Assembly: GCA_954871525.1 (NCBI GenBank)
Contig: OX940861.1
Location: 42,421,201 to 42,485,200, forward strand
DNA length: 64,000 nucleotides
Direction of reading: 5' to 3'
Source of the DNA: Parietaria judaica
Taxonomy: Eukaryota > Streptophyta > Magnoliopsida > Rosales > Urticaceae
Part shown: in pieces, positions 22,176-34,410 of the stretch
Layout: each line of letters starts with the position of its first letter
How positions within the stretch are numbered: position 1 is the first letter of the stretch
The notes under the pieces: model-generated
Told to the model about the DNA's origin: nothing
Seen by the model: the letters and a program-made list of their open reading frames with translations, nothing else
The model's database searches: none
Program-made: the position numbers and the translations under genes

Positions 22176-25100
22176 TCATTATTTGTAGCTTTTTATGATT
22201 ATTACTTTATTAGCACTAAAATGGATAAAAAAAATATATATGAACATATTATATAAAAAAAATACTTATATCCAAACATCACGTCATTTCAATTTTTATT
22301 TAAAAAAAAAAACACTTTTTTTTCTCTCTCTGTAAAGACTAAACCGTAATCTAGTAGGTTTTTTTTTTCTTTCTTTCTTTTCGAAATTGATAATTATAGA
22401 GTGAATAATTTGGAACAAAGCAAAAGGATAATATATGAAGTATGAAGTATGAACCAAGGCTTTTACTATAATTAACAATTAACTGATATTCCCATAGCAA
22501 AAACAGTAAAAGGCTATTATAATTTACGATAAGATCCAACGAAGATATCTCCATTCTCTACTTTACTTCACAGAAAAGTTCACAAATTAACAATTATTAT
22601 AAATATTTTTTTTAAAGCATGATATTAAATCTGTCGGCAACAAAATGTACTCGAGTCAAGTGGCCCTCTCACTCTCACTAATCAATAATTCATTAAGTTA
22701 ATTAATGTTTAGCTAAGACTAAATGTTTATATTCCTTTTTTCCTTATGATGAATTAACTGCCCTTCTTCTTTAAATGCTCTAACGAGAAGGCTGTAACTG
22801 AAAGATAACCAAACCAGAGGGGTTTAAAAGCACTCCACCAAATCTACTGGGTAGTTGGATTGGAGTTGCTTTTAGGGAAGTTGTTTGGGTCATAATTCTT
22901 TAATTATGGTACTAAATAAATAAATAAAAGTTGGTTTAGTTAGGTTAGCTAACCAGAGGCAGAGGCAGTTAAAGAATTGAAATGGAGAATCTATTTCCGA
23001 AAATAGGGATCTATCTTTCTTTACTAGGCAAAGACTCCTTTGATAGCGGGAATGGAGGTCGCCTCTTCCACGCGCTTCTCAAGCGAGTGGCTCCCAACGC
23101 TTCAAGAATTATAGGGTATATTATTAACATTCACATTCATTAATATTACTTGCATAAGAATTTTTTGGTCAATTATAATAAAACTGAGACCGTCAAAAGT
23201 TATTATATTATCTAATTATTAGTTAATATATTAATTCATAAAGAATGAATTATATTATAATTATAATTATAATTAGAAAGAAAAAAATCATATATAACAT
23301 GTCAAAAAAACTAATATGAATATATATCTAATCATACGACATTGTTTGAAGACGATACTACTGAATTAGAGCTTATTTCATGCAATGATGCAATTTAAGC
23401 TACAAATTACTTTGAAAAATTTGTTGTTACATCATAAAAATACAATATTTCAGCTAGTATGGTCTTCTTCCGAGCAGATCATGACCACAAAACACGCATG
23501 GGAAACTAGGTTGAGACTGAGGGAAAAGTCGGGGGTGCGGATTCGAGGGAAGCCTCTCGGTTAGTGCATCTGTCCGAAAATATAGAGCTCGAATATGTGC
23601 TCAACAACAAAGATCATCATTCTTCGCTATATTATTTAGATATTATATTTATATATATAAAAAAAAAAACAATTGCTAAAATGATAAAATACTATACTCT
23701 TAAGCAGAATAATAGGTAGTGATGCCCTTAAATTTTATACACTTGTGCATTTTGAGCACTATTGAGCTTCATTTTTTTAGTAATAATATTCTCTAGATTT
23801 TAAATTTAGTAACAAATGGCTTCGTTCCAGCTAAAATTAACAGAATATATTACTTTTTGAGCAACTTACATATTTTTGTTTAGAGTTAAGTATTGCAGAC
23901 AATGCAACTGTTATTTGCGCAAATAATACGTGTCTACACTCATTAGACTTTCGCAACATTTACCAAAGATTCAACATTTGAGACATTGGCAGGGAGAATT
24001 GAGGTACACGCGCCGTAAAAGGTAAATGGAATTATGTTCGAAATTACAAGCTTTTCATGGAATGGAAGCTCATGTTGGAGGACTTTATTCTCTGTCTGTG
24101 TCACTTGGCGCGGTTTATGAATTGAAGGAGCAAAGCAAATATCAACACTCTTACTCTTTGTGTAAATCTCCTTTGTCTCTCTCCATTTTGAAATTTGGAG
24201 TGGTCAACTTGGAGCATTCTCATTGGGAAATGTATATCTCACACATAAATGCAAATCTGTTATATTTACTTACTCTAGACAGAGAGCGAAAGAAATTGCT
24301 AAAAGACGTCATTTGGATTTTGAATCAAATCTATATTTTTAAGAGCCCACTGCTAAGAAACATGAATAGTGGCTGAGAGGGTATGGATTTGACAAAAAAT
24401 CCAACCGATGTCATTTTTGCTATTTGCCCGACAGAGAGTTATACATAGTGATAACTGCGGCAAAAGTATCAAAACTTTGATCAAGTCGGACAATAAAGTT
24501 TAAAATAAAAAATGATTGCAAAACTATCTAAAATTAACAAATATGAAGCAAAAAAATTAGACGAAAAGAATACGATATATTTATTGATTTTTGGTACTTC
24601 TATTGTTATTTTTTGTTTTTATATTGAACGTTTGTTGCTTCAGTTCAGTTGATCAAAATTTTAATATTTGTACCGTGACTATACTTTTTTAAATAAATAT
24701 GATTAATGTAAAGTACTGTGGCCAATAGAAGATTAGGCACATGAGGAGCACTAGTGCACATGGGGAGAGAGTGACACAAGTATTATTATTAACTCAACAA
24801 CACATGTCATCAATTGGGTCAGTCAGTGAGAGTCCTCGTGACCATCTTCCTCACGGGTGTTTCAGACTCACTTCGCTACTACCAAAAATGATTACTATGC
24901 TTTCTTTCAAATTTGAATCACAAATATTTTACTTTTTCTTTTTATACATATATATATTCAACTAATGAAGAACTGATCTGTTTGCATATTGGTATTGCAC
25001 ATCAAAATGTATGGCACTGGTAGTAGTAGTAGTACAGTTGACCGATTAAAAAACAAAATTGTAATTGATAAAAATATTTTAATTTTTACTTTATAAATAA

Positions 25101-25636
25101 TAAAAAGCCACTATTTAATATGAATTTTATCAATTAATCTGTAAAGTCGTACCTTAATAATGATTATATGTTTCTAAAACTTACTCTTACTTATCGGTTA
25201 ACACGTAACTCATCATCATCGGCATAAACCCGGTAGCTGACTTAGTTTTTTTTCCTTAGTATGGACGGAGCTCAAATTAACTATTGAGACTAAATGACTA
25301 CAGAAACAATAACAGAATATCATATCAATATTTATTGGTGTCTATTTAATTATAGATTGTGTTGGACAAAGAATCTCATTGTACAAAGAAAAGATAGAGA
25401 AGAGGAGAAAGAAAAAAGGTGTTCTAAAAATAGAGTCAAATGTCGCAGAGAAGAGAAGAGAGAGAGTATCAAATCCTGAAGAAGCAGATAGAGATGGGTC
25501 GTCAAATCTTGGAAACAGGCGTATTGTGTTTGCCACAGAACATAAAAAGAAAGCAAAATCTATAACAGCTTCCTCCTTAAACTAGTTCCACGTGGACGGC
25601 TCAGGCTCAAATCAATTTCACAACCTTTACTGTTAC
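22176..25636. other. Intergenic DNA, no confident gene
   Basis: Several open frames occur (for example 24026-24376, 116 residues) but none resembles a known protein or has convincing codon use. A slightly GC-richer patch at about 22980-23115 has a short ATG frame cut off after a possible GTATATTATT donor; I could not assign it. An imperfect hairpin lies at about 22810-22895 (arms AAAAGCACTCCA and TGGAGTTGCTTTT). No RNA gene recognised. Confidence 0.45.
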
Positions 25637-25653
25637 ACATTTGTCCTTACTTT

Positions 25654-26015
25654 TTTTTTTTTTTAAGGAAAGACGAACCTCATTAAACCCTCCGAGTCCC
25701 CTTAATGGGTGCGGCTCGGGAGGGAAGAGTACTCCACATCATATTATCATTGGCAACAGCCAAGCGCGCGTCCTGAACAAGGGTCAGGACTCCCCTGCTA
25801 CAACTTGAATCATTTGAAAGAAACATCTCAACGCTTGGCGGAACAGACTCCAACCAAACAAAATTTCCTCTAGCCTTAATAGCGAGTTTAGCCAGACCAT
25901 GAGCAATTGCATTACAACCCCTCGGATTAAAGCAGAAAATAACAGACTCAAACTGGAAAGCTAAACGATGTGTATCAGAAATAATCGAGCCCATATCAGA
26001 AAGAGGAACGGACTT
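25654..26015 (-). mobile_element. 5'-truncated LINE ending in an RNase H-like domain, 17-bp TSD
   Basis: Exact 17-bp direct repeats ACATTTGTCCTTACTTT flank it (25637-25653 and 26016-26032). Read on the minus strand it ends in a poly(A) tail, seen as the T run at about 25651-25664. The frame 25994-25683 encodes FNPRGCNAIAHGLAKLAIKA followed by VWLESVPPSVEMFLSNDSS. This matches the C-terminal RNase H-like domain found at the end of plant LINE reverse-transcriptase proteins (N-x-x-AHxLAK and W-L-E-x-x-P). Everything upstream of that domain is missing, the normal outcome of incomplete target-primed reverse transcription. Confidence 0.85.
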
Positions 26016-26033
26016 ACATTTGTCCTTACTTTA

Positions 26034-26519
26034 ATAGGGATGGATTGAGTTTAAAATTATGGCTTTACTCAAGTTTGTTGGACGGAGTAGTAACTCTACA
26101 GTTTCACCGTATTATCTCTTTAAGAATAAGAGGTCGTGAGTTCAAATTTTGTTAGACATAAATGTGTGTCCTTTTTATATATTATAAATTTTAGTGTCAC
26201 GTGTTTATATCTAGTAATAAAAGACTACAATATAACATTGGCCCGTAATGCTATTATTAATATTTTACTGTGAATTTGACATCTAAATGTTTATATATTA
26301 ATTTTAGAGAGAAAAATGTAAAATATTAACTTTAAAATATATATTTTTTAAATTAGAAAAAAAAACGATAATTTGATAATCCATATAAAATCCATGTATA
26401 AATTTTGCCTTTTGGCGATTCCCGCGACTACAAGTTGGTTAACCGTTGAATTTAAACTTAAAAAGAATATAATAAAAAACAATTTTTCAACCATTTTCCT
26501 TCCTTGGAAGTTTACCATA
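26034..26519. other. AT-rich intergenic DNA
   Basis: No gene or element ends seen between the LINE and the hAT-type element. Confidence 0.5.
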
Positions 26520-26527
26520 GTACTAGT

Positions 26528-27532
26528 CAAGGTTCAACTTACCGAGCTTGTCGATAAATCGGTTACCGTTTTCGACGGATTAATCGATAACTTACCGATT
26601 AACCGACGGAAAACCTATAATACTGTAGCTTACCGATTACCGATACTTTTCGATGATTATCGACGGATTATCGATACTTTTCGAAACTTTTCGACGAAAA
26701 ACTTACAAAATATTTTTATAATGTCATATTTAATACATACAAGACATAATTGTATACAACAAAACACATTTGTAACTTAAATATGTAGGTGAAATGTATA
26801 ATATTAAGTCACTTTATTAGTTTAAGTGTATAATATTAAGTCAAATTATTATGTGAAGTGAATATGTATGTTAATTAAGTGTGTAATATTAAGTGAATAT
26901 GCATGTTAATTGTATATGTATGTTAACAAATTTAATATTAGTTGAAGTGTATAATATTAAATGAATATACATATTAAGTGTATATGTATGTTAGGTGAAG
27001 TTAATATGTATGTTGAGTGTATAATATTAAGTTAAATTATTAGGTGAAGTGTATGTGTATGTGTATGTTAAGTGTGAATGTGTGATATTAGTTGAATAAC
27101 AAAAAGTCTCACATTGATAGATGGCATGAGTTTGGTGATGTTTATATACCAAATATTAGGGACAAGGGCTTGGGCCCTTTGGGTCATAGGATTTTGTGGA
27201 TGGGGGAGGACTCACACAAATGTTACACCACCACACGCGCGCGCGCCGCCGCCGTCCGTACGGACGTGGCGGGGTGGGGTGGGGTGCTCTTGTGTGAGTA
27301 TAATTATTTTTGCCGAAAGTTTAATTGGTATGTTTGCCGCGATATTTTTTTTGCACAGAAAAGACCCTCATTTTTACACTGCAATTTCCGATAATCGGTT
27401 GGAAAATGTTTTATCGAAAAGCTCGATAATCGTCGAAAAACATATAAAACGATAACTGTTGGAGCCGGCAACTTACCGGTAGCAATCGGTAAGACCGATT
27501 ATCGCCGATTATCGTCGGTAATACGAACCTTG
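26528..27532. mobile_element. hAT-type non-autonomous element (CAAGGTTC family)
   Basis: Begins CAAGGTTCAACTTACCGA and ends GGTAATACGAACCTTG, inverted termini of 8 perfect and about 16 imperfect bases. The exact 8-bp duplication GTACTAGT lies on both sides (26520-26527 and 27533-27540). Subterminal zones are packed with CGATAATCG, ACCGATTAC and similar words. The middle carries degenerate tandem repeats and a short GC-rich patch (CACGCGCGCGCGCCGCCGCC at about 27234). No transposase. Confidence 0.8.
26780..27085 (+). repeat. Degenerate tandem repeat (AAGTGTATAATATTAAGT)
   Basis: About eight imperfect copies of a 20-40 bp unit built from GTGAAGTGTATAATATTAAGT and GAATATGTATGTTA, inside the hAT-type element. 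Non-coding. Confidence 0.75.
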
Positions 27533-27540
27533 GTACTAGT

Positions 27541-28200
27541 ATCCCATCCCCACCATCACAATACCCATCTTAAACCCTAAAGCTAAAAGTGAAAAGGAGA
27601 GAGGGTAAACTAAACCGTTGAGCGAAGGAAGGGCACGAAGGCCAAGGCGGCATAAATGAGAGGCTTGTGGTGGCTTTGGGTAATGTAATTGTAGAAAGAA
27701 ATGTTATCGAGAAACGAAGGTTTGCATTAAAGCGTTTCGTCGTGTCATCGCGCGCGCGTAAGAGGCCAAAAGACCTGCATGTGCGCCTGCTCATTTGGCG
27801 CCGCTTACCCTCACACGTCCTTTTCCCTCCCTCCATACCCTCACTAGTCACTACCAAACCTTGAAAATACTTTTTTTTATGATTTTTATTATTTATTATG
27901 ACTATAAGAAGAAATATTTATTATTACTCTAAAAGTTTAAATTTCGTTATTTGTCTTACATTGGATTAAACATTATTCTTTCAAAGAAAACGGAAACTAT
28001 GAGTCTATGACAAGGTATATTACCTAAATAATTTTTCTCATGACAAAAGAGTTGTATTAATATATAAAAAAGATTAAAGGAAAAATTAATACCTGAATAT
28101 GAATATCTTCAAAAAAAATTATTAAATTTGAATCATAGCAATCTAAATATGATTCTATTAATTGATTTTAGACGATTATACAAACATTTGTTTAAGATTA
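27541..28200. other. Intergenic DNA, no gene seen
   Basis: A modestly GC-richer patch at about 27560-27860 has short open frames on both strands without recognisable similarity. The rest is AT-rich. Confidence 0.45.
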
Positions 28201-28424
28201 TTATTAAACTTAACGATTCCACCGGTGGACACGCGTGGACCTCACGGGCACCCAAGTATGTGCAAAGCGTACCCATAGAGCTCGCAAAGCCTACGAGTGA
28301 ACACGCGTGGACTCCCACGGGCACTGAAAAAATCCGCATGGGCGAGCAAATTATATCACTAGTTGCACATCAAAAAAGTGCACCCACAAACACAAAAAAT
28401 GCAATGAACACACTCACGGCCACG

Positions 28425-29400
28425 GGTAAACCTGTAAATAAAGAACCAGAATCAGTCAGATTCTGTTTTAAATTCTGATTACAAATCATAATTTAGAATT
28501 TTGCTTCTGGGTTTAAACCAGAATATAATATTTTGGTTCTGTTTGTAAAACAGAAATAAGAATTATGGTTATGTTTCGTAATCAGAATCGTTTTCTGATT
28601 TTAATGGTCGAGTAATCTTGGCAGTTGGATCTTCTGATCCAACGACCGAGATTTTAAGATTTAAAAACATAAAATTAAAATAAATTGAATATTAGCGTTG
28701 AAATGCGACCGTTGCAAATATATCCGTTGTTTTTCCAGTTGTTCTTTTTTAACCCAACTCATTAAATCTTTATCCTTTATACCCATATAAATACCACTCT
28801 TCACCCCCCACAAAATTCACTAAACTCCACACTTCATCCCTACATATCAGATCTAATTATTGATGGTGCGTGACATCTTAACGATACCGGTGTCCACAGT
28901 TTCGCCTGAGGCGGTCTTCTCTAGTTCGGGACGCATCTTGGAGGACCGACGAAAATCATTAAAGCCGGCTATGGTCGAGATACTGTGCTAAGCAAATATT
29001 GGCTCTGAGCCCAAGAACGAACTCAAAAGGAAGCGCGCACCGACAAAGATGTTTACGAGTACTTCAATGTCGAAGAATTTTCAATGTATTTTACCATCGA
29101 AGTTTTATGTTCCGATGTATTTAACAATTAAATAAATCGATAAATGATGGTTTTTTTTAATTCTCGTCTTAAATATTATATTGAATTTCGAATTGGGTAT
29201 TTTGTAATGATTTATAATATTTAGGATTAAAACTAACCATTTTTTTTTGGAGTAAACAACAACGAGAAAAAAAAATCAGAACCAGAAAAGCTACGATTTA
29301 AAATCGATTTTGAATCAGACGCCGAAATTCATGTTCTGGTTTGACTCAAGAAAGAAAAAAAAATCAGATTCTTAAGTGGTACTGATTTTACAGCAAGGAC
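28425..29400 (+). mobile_element. Internally deleted hAT transposon with transposase 3' end
   Basis: Subterminal-like repeats of CCAGAATC, GATTCTG and TTCTGGTTT cluster at 28445-28600 and again at 29275-29400. Between them lie a promoter-like CCCATATAAATACCACTC (about 28780) and a coding remnant of the hAT dimerisation domain (28863-28988). Retention of promoter plus transposase tail with loss of the middle is typical of Ds-like deletion derivatives. Exact ends and duplication were not found; the limits are approximate. Confidence 0.5.
28863..28988 (+). pseudogene. hAT transposase C-terminal dimerisation domain fragment
   Basis: From the ATG at 28863 the frame encodes MVRDILTIPVSTVSPEAVFS, then GRILEDRRKSLKPAMVEIL, and hits a stop at about 28989. 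The pattern IPVSTV-x-(S/P)E-x-x-FS...GR-(V/I)L-x-x-R-x-S-L-x-P-x-M-V-E is the signature of the hAT family C-terminal dimerisation region. All upstream transposase (zinc finger, catalytic residues) is missing. It lies about 80 bp after a TATA-like sequence. Confidence 0.75.
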
Positions 29401-29599
29401 AAAAGAGCGTGTGCCGTGTAGCTTCTTCAAGAAGCCATAACAATAATAACAAAAAAAAATAAAAAACAAATTGGTGGTTTCTCCGAAAAGCCTCAAACAC
29501 TTCCTATAAACAGGGTACCATACCCCCTCATTAACAAACATTCTATAAAACAAAAAAATACACGTTTTCCCGTTTTCTATACTTCTTGACTTAAATAAT

Positions 29600-29890
29600 C
29601 TACTAGTGTTGAACGTCAGAACGGTTTTCGGAGGACCTCATTTTGTACCCCTCTATAATTCACATTTTCACATTTTTTCAGAAACGGAGACAAAGTTATA
29701 GTCGGAGTCTAAGAAAAAAGCAAAAGCAAGTCCTGAGGTAAAAACCCCATAAGTAATTTTCGGCCTATCGAAAACAAAGATTCAAACTCCAAGCCTGGTT
29801 TGACCAACAAAGGACATTGAACCCGACCGAAATCAATACTTGAGCCGCTATAATGTTTGAGTCATTTTTCGGCTTCAAATACAATTCTTT
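29600..29890 (+). mobile_element. Possible LTR fragment of the gypsy-like family
   Basis: Ends with GCCGCTATAATGTTTGAGTC then ATTTTTCGGCTTCAAA, closely echoing GCCGCTATAGTGTTTGATCC then ATTTTTCGGAATCAAC at 22135-22170. Only this short end similarity supports it. Confidence 0.35.
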
Positions 29891-31035
29891 AATCTACTTA
29901 TTAAAAAGAAGCCTACAATTATACAAATATTAGTGTACAAATTAGTGAAGGACGAGATCAAGTTTTCTTTTTCCTTGTATTTAATTATATTAAACAAATA
30001 TATATAATAATAAGGTGAGAAAGCATATTCTGTTCAAGTCAATTAATAGGTTAGCAAATGGAGTTGCGTAGATTATTTGTGTTGGATTTAGTAGATGGCT
30101 TTGTCATAATAAAGATGATTGAAACACTAATACCGCGAATCGTGGTGTTAATCTTTCTTAAACTATTCACAATCTTTGTTGTCGTTTCCCATGCAAGATA
30201 ACTAATCGTAGAAATATCCATGAGTTATTTATGCAATTATTTAAAATCTTTAGACAGATCATAAAGACAAAACGACTTCATTTTTCCATGCTCGTATAAC
30301 CTGACTTTAAGCTTCTTCTCTTCAAACTACAGATTCTACTATGTATGTAAATTAATAGAAAATCCCTTTAATATATTCTGCCAGATATATTTTATAATTT
30401 AAACGATTTAATATTCTTGTAACAGTACTGATAGGGAGTCATATCAAACGAGAAAGCTCTCACTGCAAACTGTCTCGCACAAAATAATAATTTGACATCG
30501 CAACATATATTATTTATTTTATAAATCTGCAATATTTTCTACTTTCATCATCTGACTTTTTTGTCTTTGACATGAACTATATAATATGAAATTTGAATAA
30601 TGATACATAAATAACTCACATTAATAGATGGTAACGACTAACGAGCATTATTCTATAAAATAAAAATCCAACAAATAATAATTTTTATTAGTTTTTTGGC
30701 ATTTCCTAAATGTTCGAGCTGCCCGTGGATGCCGGAAAGCGGAGGTTACCGGCAGAATAATCCATCTAAAGTTGGCAACAATCTAAAATCTAATATTAAT
30801 TTTGATTCTCGGTTATCGATTTATTATTAAATTTGATCGGCATAAATCATCATTAAAAATTAAAATTTCACAATTCATATGTTTATAATTGTAAACATTA
30901 ACAATCGGACCATGGCCATTTTTTTTTATTGAAGACTAACTCAATTTTTTTTTTCTTCAGATAATAGTAGCAAAAATATCGTTTTGATTGAAATTGCATT
31001 TTTAATACATAAACTCAAATTTGATTTTAAAAAAA
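29891..31035. other. AT-rich intergenic DNA, no gene seen
   Basis: No coding frame above chance and no element ends recognised. Confidence 0.5.
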
Positions 31036-31632
31036 GGGAAAATACAAGCAAAAGTACCTCAAAGTTCATGGCATATTATAAATTTTATTTTTGGAGGTAA
31101 AAGTAACAAAATGAAATTGTTATCCCGTTAGTACGAAACCGTTAAATTTCATAAAATATCAATTTTTATTGCGGCATAAGTAAATGTGTTAAAAGTTATT
31201 ATCATTTATTAGCGACATAAATACTTAAGTTATTATCATATAGACATAAAAAAATATGTAGAATTGTCTGATAAAATTTCAAAAATAGCATAAATGACAA
31301 TAACTTAAGTATTTATGTCGTCAATAATAATTTAAGAGTTTATGATATTTTAATAATTTTAACCACTAATTTTATATATTTTATCTATAAGATAATAACT
31401 TAAGTATTTATGTCGCTAATAAATGATAATAACTTAAGTATTTATGTCGCCAATAATAACTTAAGACCTTATGCTGCAATAAATATTGACATTTCGTGGA
31501 AGTTAGCGGTTCGGTACTAACAACATAAATAATTTTTAACATTTAAGTACTTTTGCCTCTAAAAAATAAGATTTGAAATATGCCGTGAACTTTTAGGTAT
31601 TTCAAGGATGCAAAAAGTATTTATCTCTAAAA
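31036..31632. mobile_element. Foldback element with imperfect long arms
   Basis: The left arm (AAAAGTACCTCAAAGTTCAT, then GGAGGTAAAAGT and TTATTGC[AG]GCATAA) pairs with the right arm (TTATGCTGCAATAA, then ACTTTTGCCTCTAAAAAATA and TGCCGTGAACTTTTAGGTA). Arms are roughly 180-200 bp with a number of mismatches. The centre repeats ATAACTTAAGTATTTATGTC in both orientations. Ends are approximate; no duplication was found. Confidence 0.6.
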
Positions 31633-32091
31633 ATAATTACTTTATCATATATTATATGTCATGTCATAATTTTTTTTACTGCGAGTAACACTATTGGTCA
31701 ATGTTACAATGCACTCGCGTATTACTAGATATACTTAATGTAAGAATATGTGACACTATTGACCAAGTTTACAAATGTAAAGGGGCACGCATTTGCATTG
31801 CCATTTTATGGGATTTGAACTCGTGAACTCTTAGAGAGGTATGTGTCACAATTAAAAATATTTTGTTATATTTTTCATAAATTAATATACATTTTTATCA
31901 TTCATTTTGTATTATATGTTTTGAGCCCTACTTCACATAGCATTAGTGTTAAAAGGAGGTTGCTTTCTTACGGTAAACTACAATTAATAGTTTTATACCA
32001 TGTTAATTCGGGTTTAGAAGTTCTAATATATTTCTATTATATTTTAAACCGTTCGAATCTTGATTTTAAGTAAATTGGAACCATTTTTTTT

Positions 32092-32397
32092 GGGAAACTT
32101 CATAAAATGACCTTCAAAACACCACAATTTTTTTTATTACACCTCAAGTTTTCATAATTCTAAAATCAACCTTTTTAAATTTTATGTACCAAAATACCCT
32201 TTCAAAATATACATATTGTGTCCTGAAAAATGGACATACTGCCTCCTGAAAAATGGACAAGTCGCGTCCGAAAAAATGGACACAACTAAGGGTATTTTGG
32301 TACATAAAATTTAAAAAGGTTGATTTTAGAATTATGAAAACTTGAGGTGTAATAAAAAAATTTGTGGTGTTTTGAAGGTCATTTTATGAAGTTTCCC
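32092..32397. mobile_element. Foldback MITE, near-perfect arms
   Basis: Begins GGGAAACTTCATAAAATGAC and ends GTCATTTTATGAAGTTTCCC; the two arms match almost perfectly for about 120 bp. The loop contains three tandem copies of a roughly 23-bp unit around TCCTGAAAAATGGACA. Flanks are T runs on both sides, so a target duplication cannot be read with certainty. Non-coding. Confidence 0.8.
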
Positions 32398-33439
32398 TTT
32401 TTTTTTGTTCTTATTTTTCAAAACCAAAATTTTCATATTCTGCATTTACCTGGATTGATATGAGCAAACTGGAACCATAAACCAATTTTACAATATCTTA
32501 AATCATACACATTAATTGTAGGGGGAAATTAAAATTAGAAAATAAAAAGTATATTTGAGATAAAAGTATCACGAAGTATTTTTTTTATACATTGCATATT
32601 TCAAATTTTATTTTATCGTGTTAAAAAAAATAAAAATTATACCGTAATTTTTTTTAAAAAAAAATTATCGCTGCAAACGTTCCAAAAAATTTAAAAAATA
32701 ATCTTGTCATAAGCTCACATTTCTTTCAACAATTTTTTTTGAACTCTTACCACAATAAAATACATTTGAAATAAACCACTTACAAAAAGAAAGTTTTGCC
32801 GCAAATATTCCAAAAGTAAAAAGAACGTTGTTGAAAGAGATTGGGGAATTTTGAAAGGAAAAAAGAGAGGGTAAAAATCCAGGTGGTTGGGGCTTGTTTC
32901 TCGCTGCGCTGCAAAAGGTGTCGTGGAATCATCGGCGGTACTTTCTACTTGTCACCTTCAATATGGGCCGTTCATCAAAACTGGGACCCACTACACTTGG
33001 TTGATATACTACATTTAACCCGAGAGCTGAAACTGGCGATGACCATGCACGCATCGCGACGGCCACCGGAGGTTCGCGATTCGGCGCGATTCGGCGTCCA
33101 AAATCGCGACCCATCGTGGAGGAGCTTGGCGTCGCGACTCTCTCTCTCTATCTCTCTCTCTCTCTCCATCGCGATGCATCGCGAGTCTCTCCACCATGAC
33201 GCATCGCGACCCGCGTTTGGCGATTTCCGGCGATTTCGCCACGACCGGTCGCGACGCCGTGATTTGCAGCACTATTTAACCCCCATTTTACCCTATTTAT
33301 CACATTTTAACGGCTATTACTAATAGTTATCATTCATACGGTTATAATTATGTATACATATTTTTACTTATATTGTTCTTAACATGTAATTAATAGTCAA
33401 AAATAATATTTCTATTTTGATGACAATGAAATGGGATGC
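32398..33439. other. Intergenic DNA with a GC-richer patch
   Basis: AT-rich to about 32830. From 32841 to 33310 the sequence is GC-richer and several frames are open (up to 160 residues), but they overlap on both strands and are dominated by the TCGCGA cluster and a CT microsatellite at about 33140-33170. I do not call a gene. Confidence 0.45.
33050..33250. repeat. Second cluster of TCGCGA palindromes
   Basis: About ten ATCGCGA or TCGCGAC words in 200 bp, including CATCGCGATGCATCGCGAG, broken by a CT microsatellite. Same motif as 9360-9580 but with different surrounding sequence. Confidence 0.65.
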
Positions 33440-33615
33440 GTTTCTGTTGACATGTGTCCTTAAACAAGCTGTATTAATTCATTTTGTAAAAGATTATGAC
33501 AAATTGTTGAATAAAAGATGATGTTGATTATGTTAATCTTATTATAGTTTCTGGTAGAGTAAAATAGAATGTTTATTTCCCTAGTTCATAAAGGATGCAA
33601 TTATGTTATTATTAT

Positions 33616-34391
33616 TGTAGAGGGCGATTTTCATCACCCTTTTCCAGTCACAAAGACAATCACCAAATAACAAATAAACAATAGTAAATGATGAATATCT
33701 CTGTTTTATTATATTTTCCGAAATGAGCTCGGTTTTCTTCCGTTGAATAGCTGGACAGATGAAGGATCATGAACATCAATTCTCTCTATTTCCTTAGCCT
33801 TTTCTATTACAAGACTTCTTTCTCTCTTTCCGGGCCTTTTTTCTCTATTTTTCCGAACCCTTCCAAAATGAGGCTTATCTTGCCTTTTATAGAGTTTACA
33901 ATGCCTTTCCCTCGCATCCTTCCCGCCTTTTTCCTTTTAATCATTCACTCTCTGGCGTGATTTGAGGACAGCATGGTCAATTCTTGCTTTATGTCGCTTC
34001 CGAGCAGGCTGCCGTTATGGGTAGGTGCACCTCATTAAATGCGCATCCCGTCAGCCGTCATTCGGCTCTGCAAGCCTCGTCGCCGATGTTCTCATCGAGT
34101 GAGTAGGTCGGCTTCATTAAATGCACGTCTCATCAAGGGTCATTCGACCCTGCACAATCATCATGACGAAATTCCTCCTCGAGTGTGATGGGACGCTTCG
34201 TCGCAACTTGCTCTTGCGTGGCTGCGTCTCCTCGTGGATGAACCTCCTCGGGGGCATTCTTCCTCGGGGATGTTCCTCCTCGGGGATAATCCCCCTCGGG
34301 TGACGAACTTCCTCGCCTCCCCTCATGTCGTTTATGGACCAAACGACACGAGTTGTGTTGAGGATGGATTTGACCAAATCCGACCTTAACA
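33616..34391 (-). repeat. 3' LTR of the young retrotransposon
   Basis: In element orientation it starts TGTTAAGGTCGG (34391) and ends CGCCCTCTACA (33616). It differs from the other LTR at about five sites (for example ACGACACGAG versus AAAACACGAG). Open frames within it, on both strands, recur in the other LTR and are not genes. Confidence 0.92.
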
Positions 34392-34410
34392 GTTAGTCCC
34401 CCATTTTATC
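34392..34410 (-). promoter_or_regulatory. Polypurine tract next to the 3' LTR
   Basis: On the minus strand AAAATGGGGGACTAAC immediately precedes TGTTAAGG, the LTR start. This is the usual position and form of the plus-strand primer in plant gypsy-type elements. Confidence 0.75.

Noticed and set aside
24026..24376. 116-residue open frame as a possible small gene
   Set aside because: AT-rich, no recognisable domain, no promoter or splice evidence; not better than chance in this sequence.
27092..27455. Two overlapping frames of 100 and 113 residues
   Set aside because: Both are inside the hAT-type element, over its GC-rich patch, in different phases, without similarity.
29329..29553. 74-residue minus-strand frame next to the hAT remnant
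   Set aside because: Hydrophobic, AT-driven, no similarity and no initiation context.
32841..33323. 160-residue open frame
   Set aside because: Composition-driven: it crosses the CT microsatellite and TCGCGA cluster, three minus-strand frames are also open, and no similarity is seen.
33769..34377. Open frames on both strands inside the LTR
   Set aside because: The same frames recur at 41962-42592 in the other LTR and overlap each other; they are non-coding LTR sequence.
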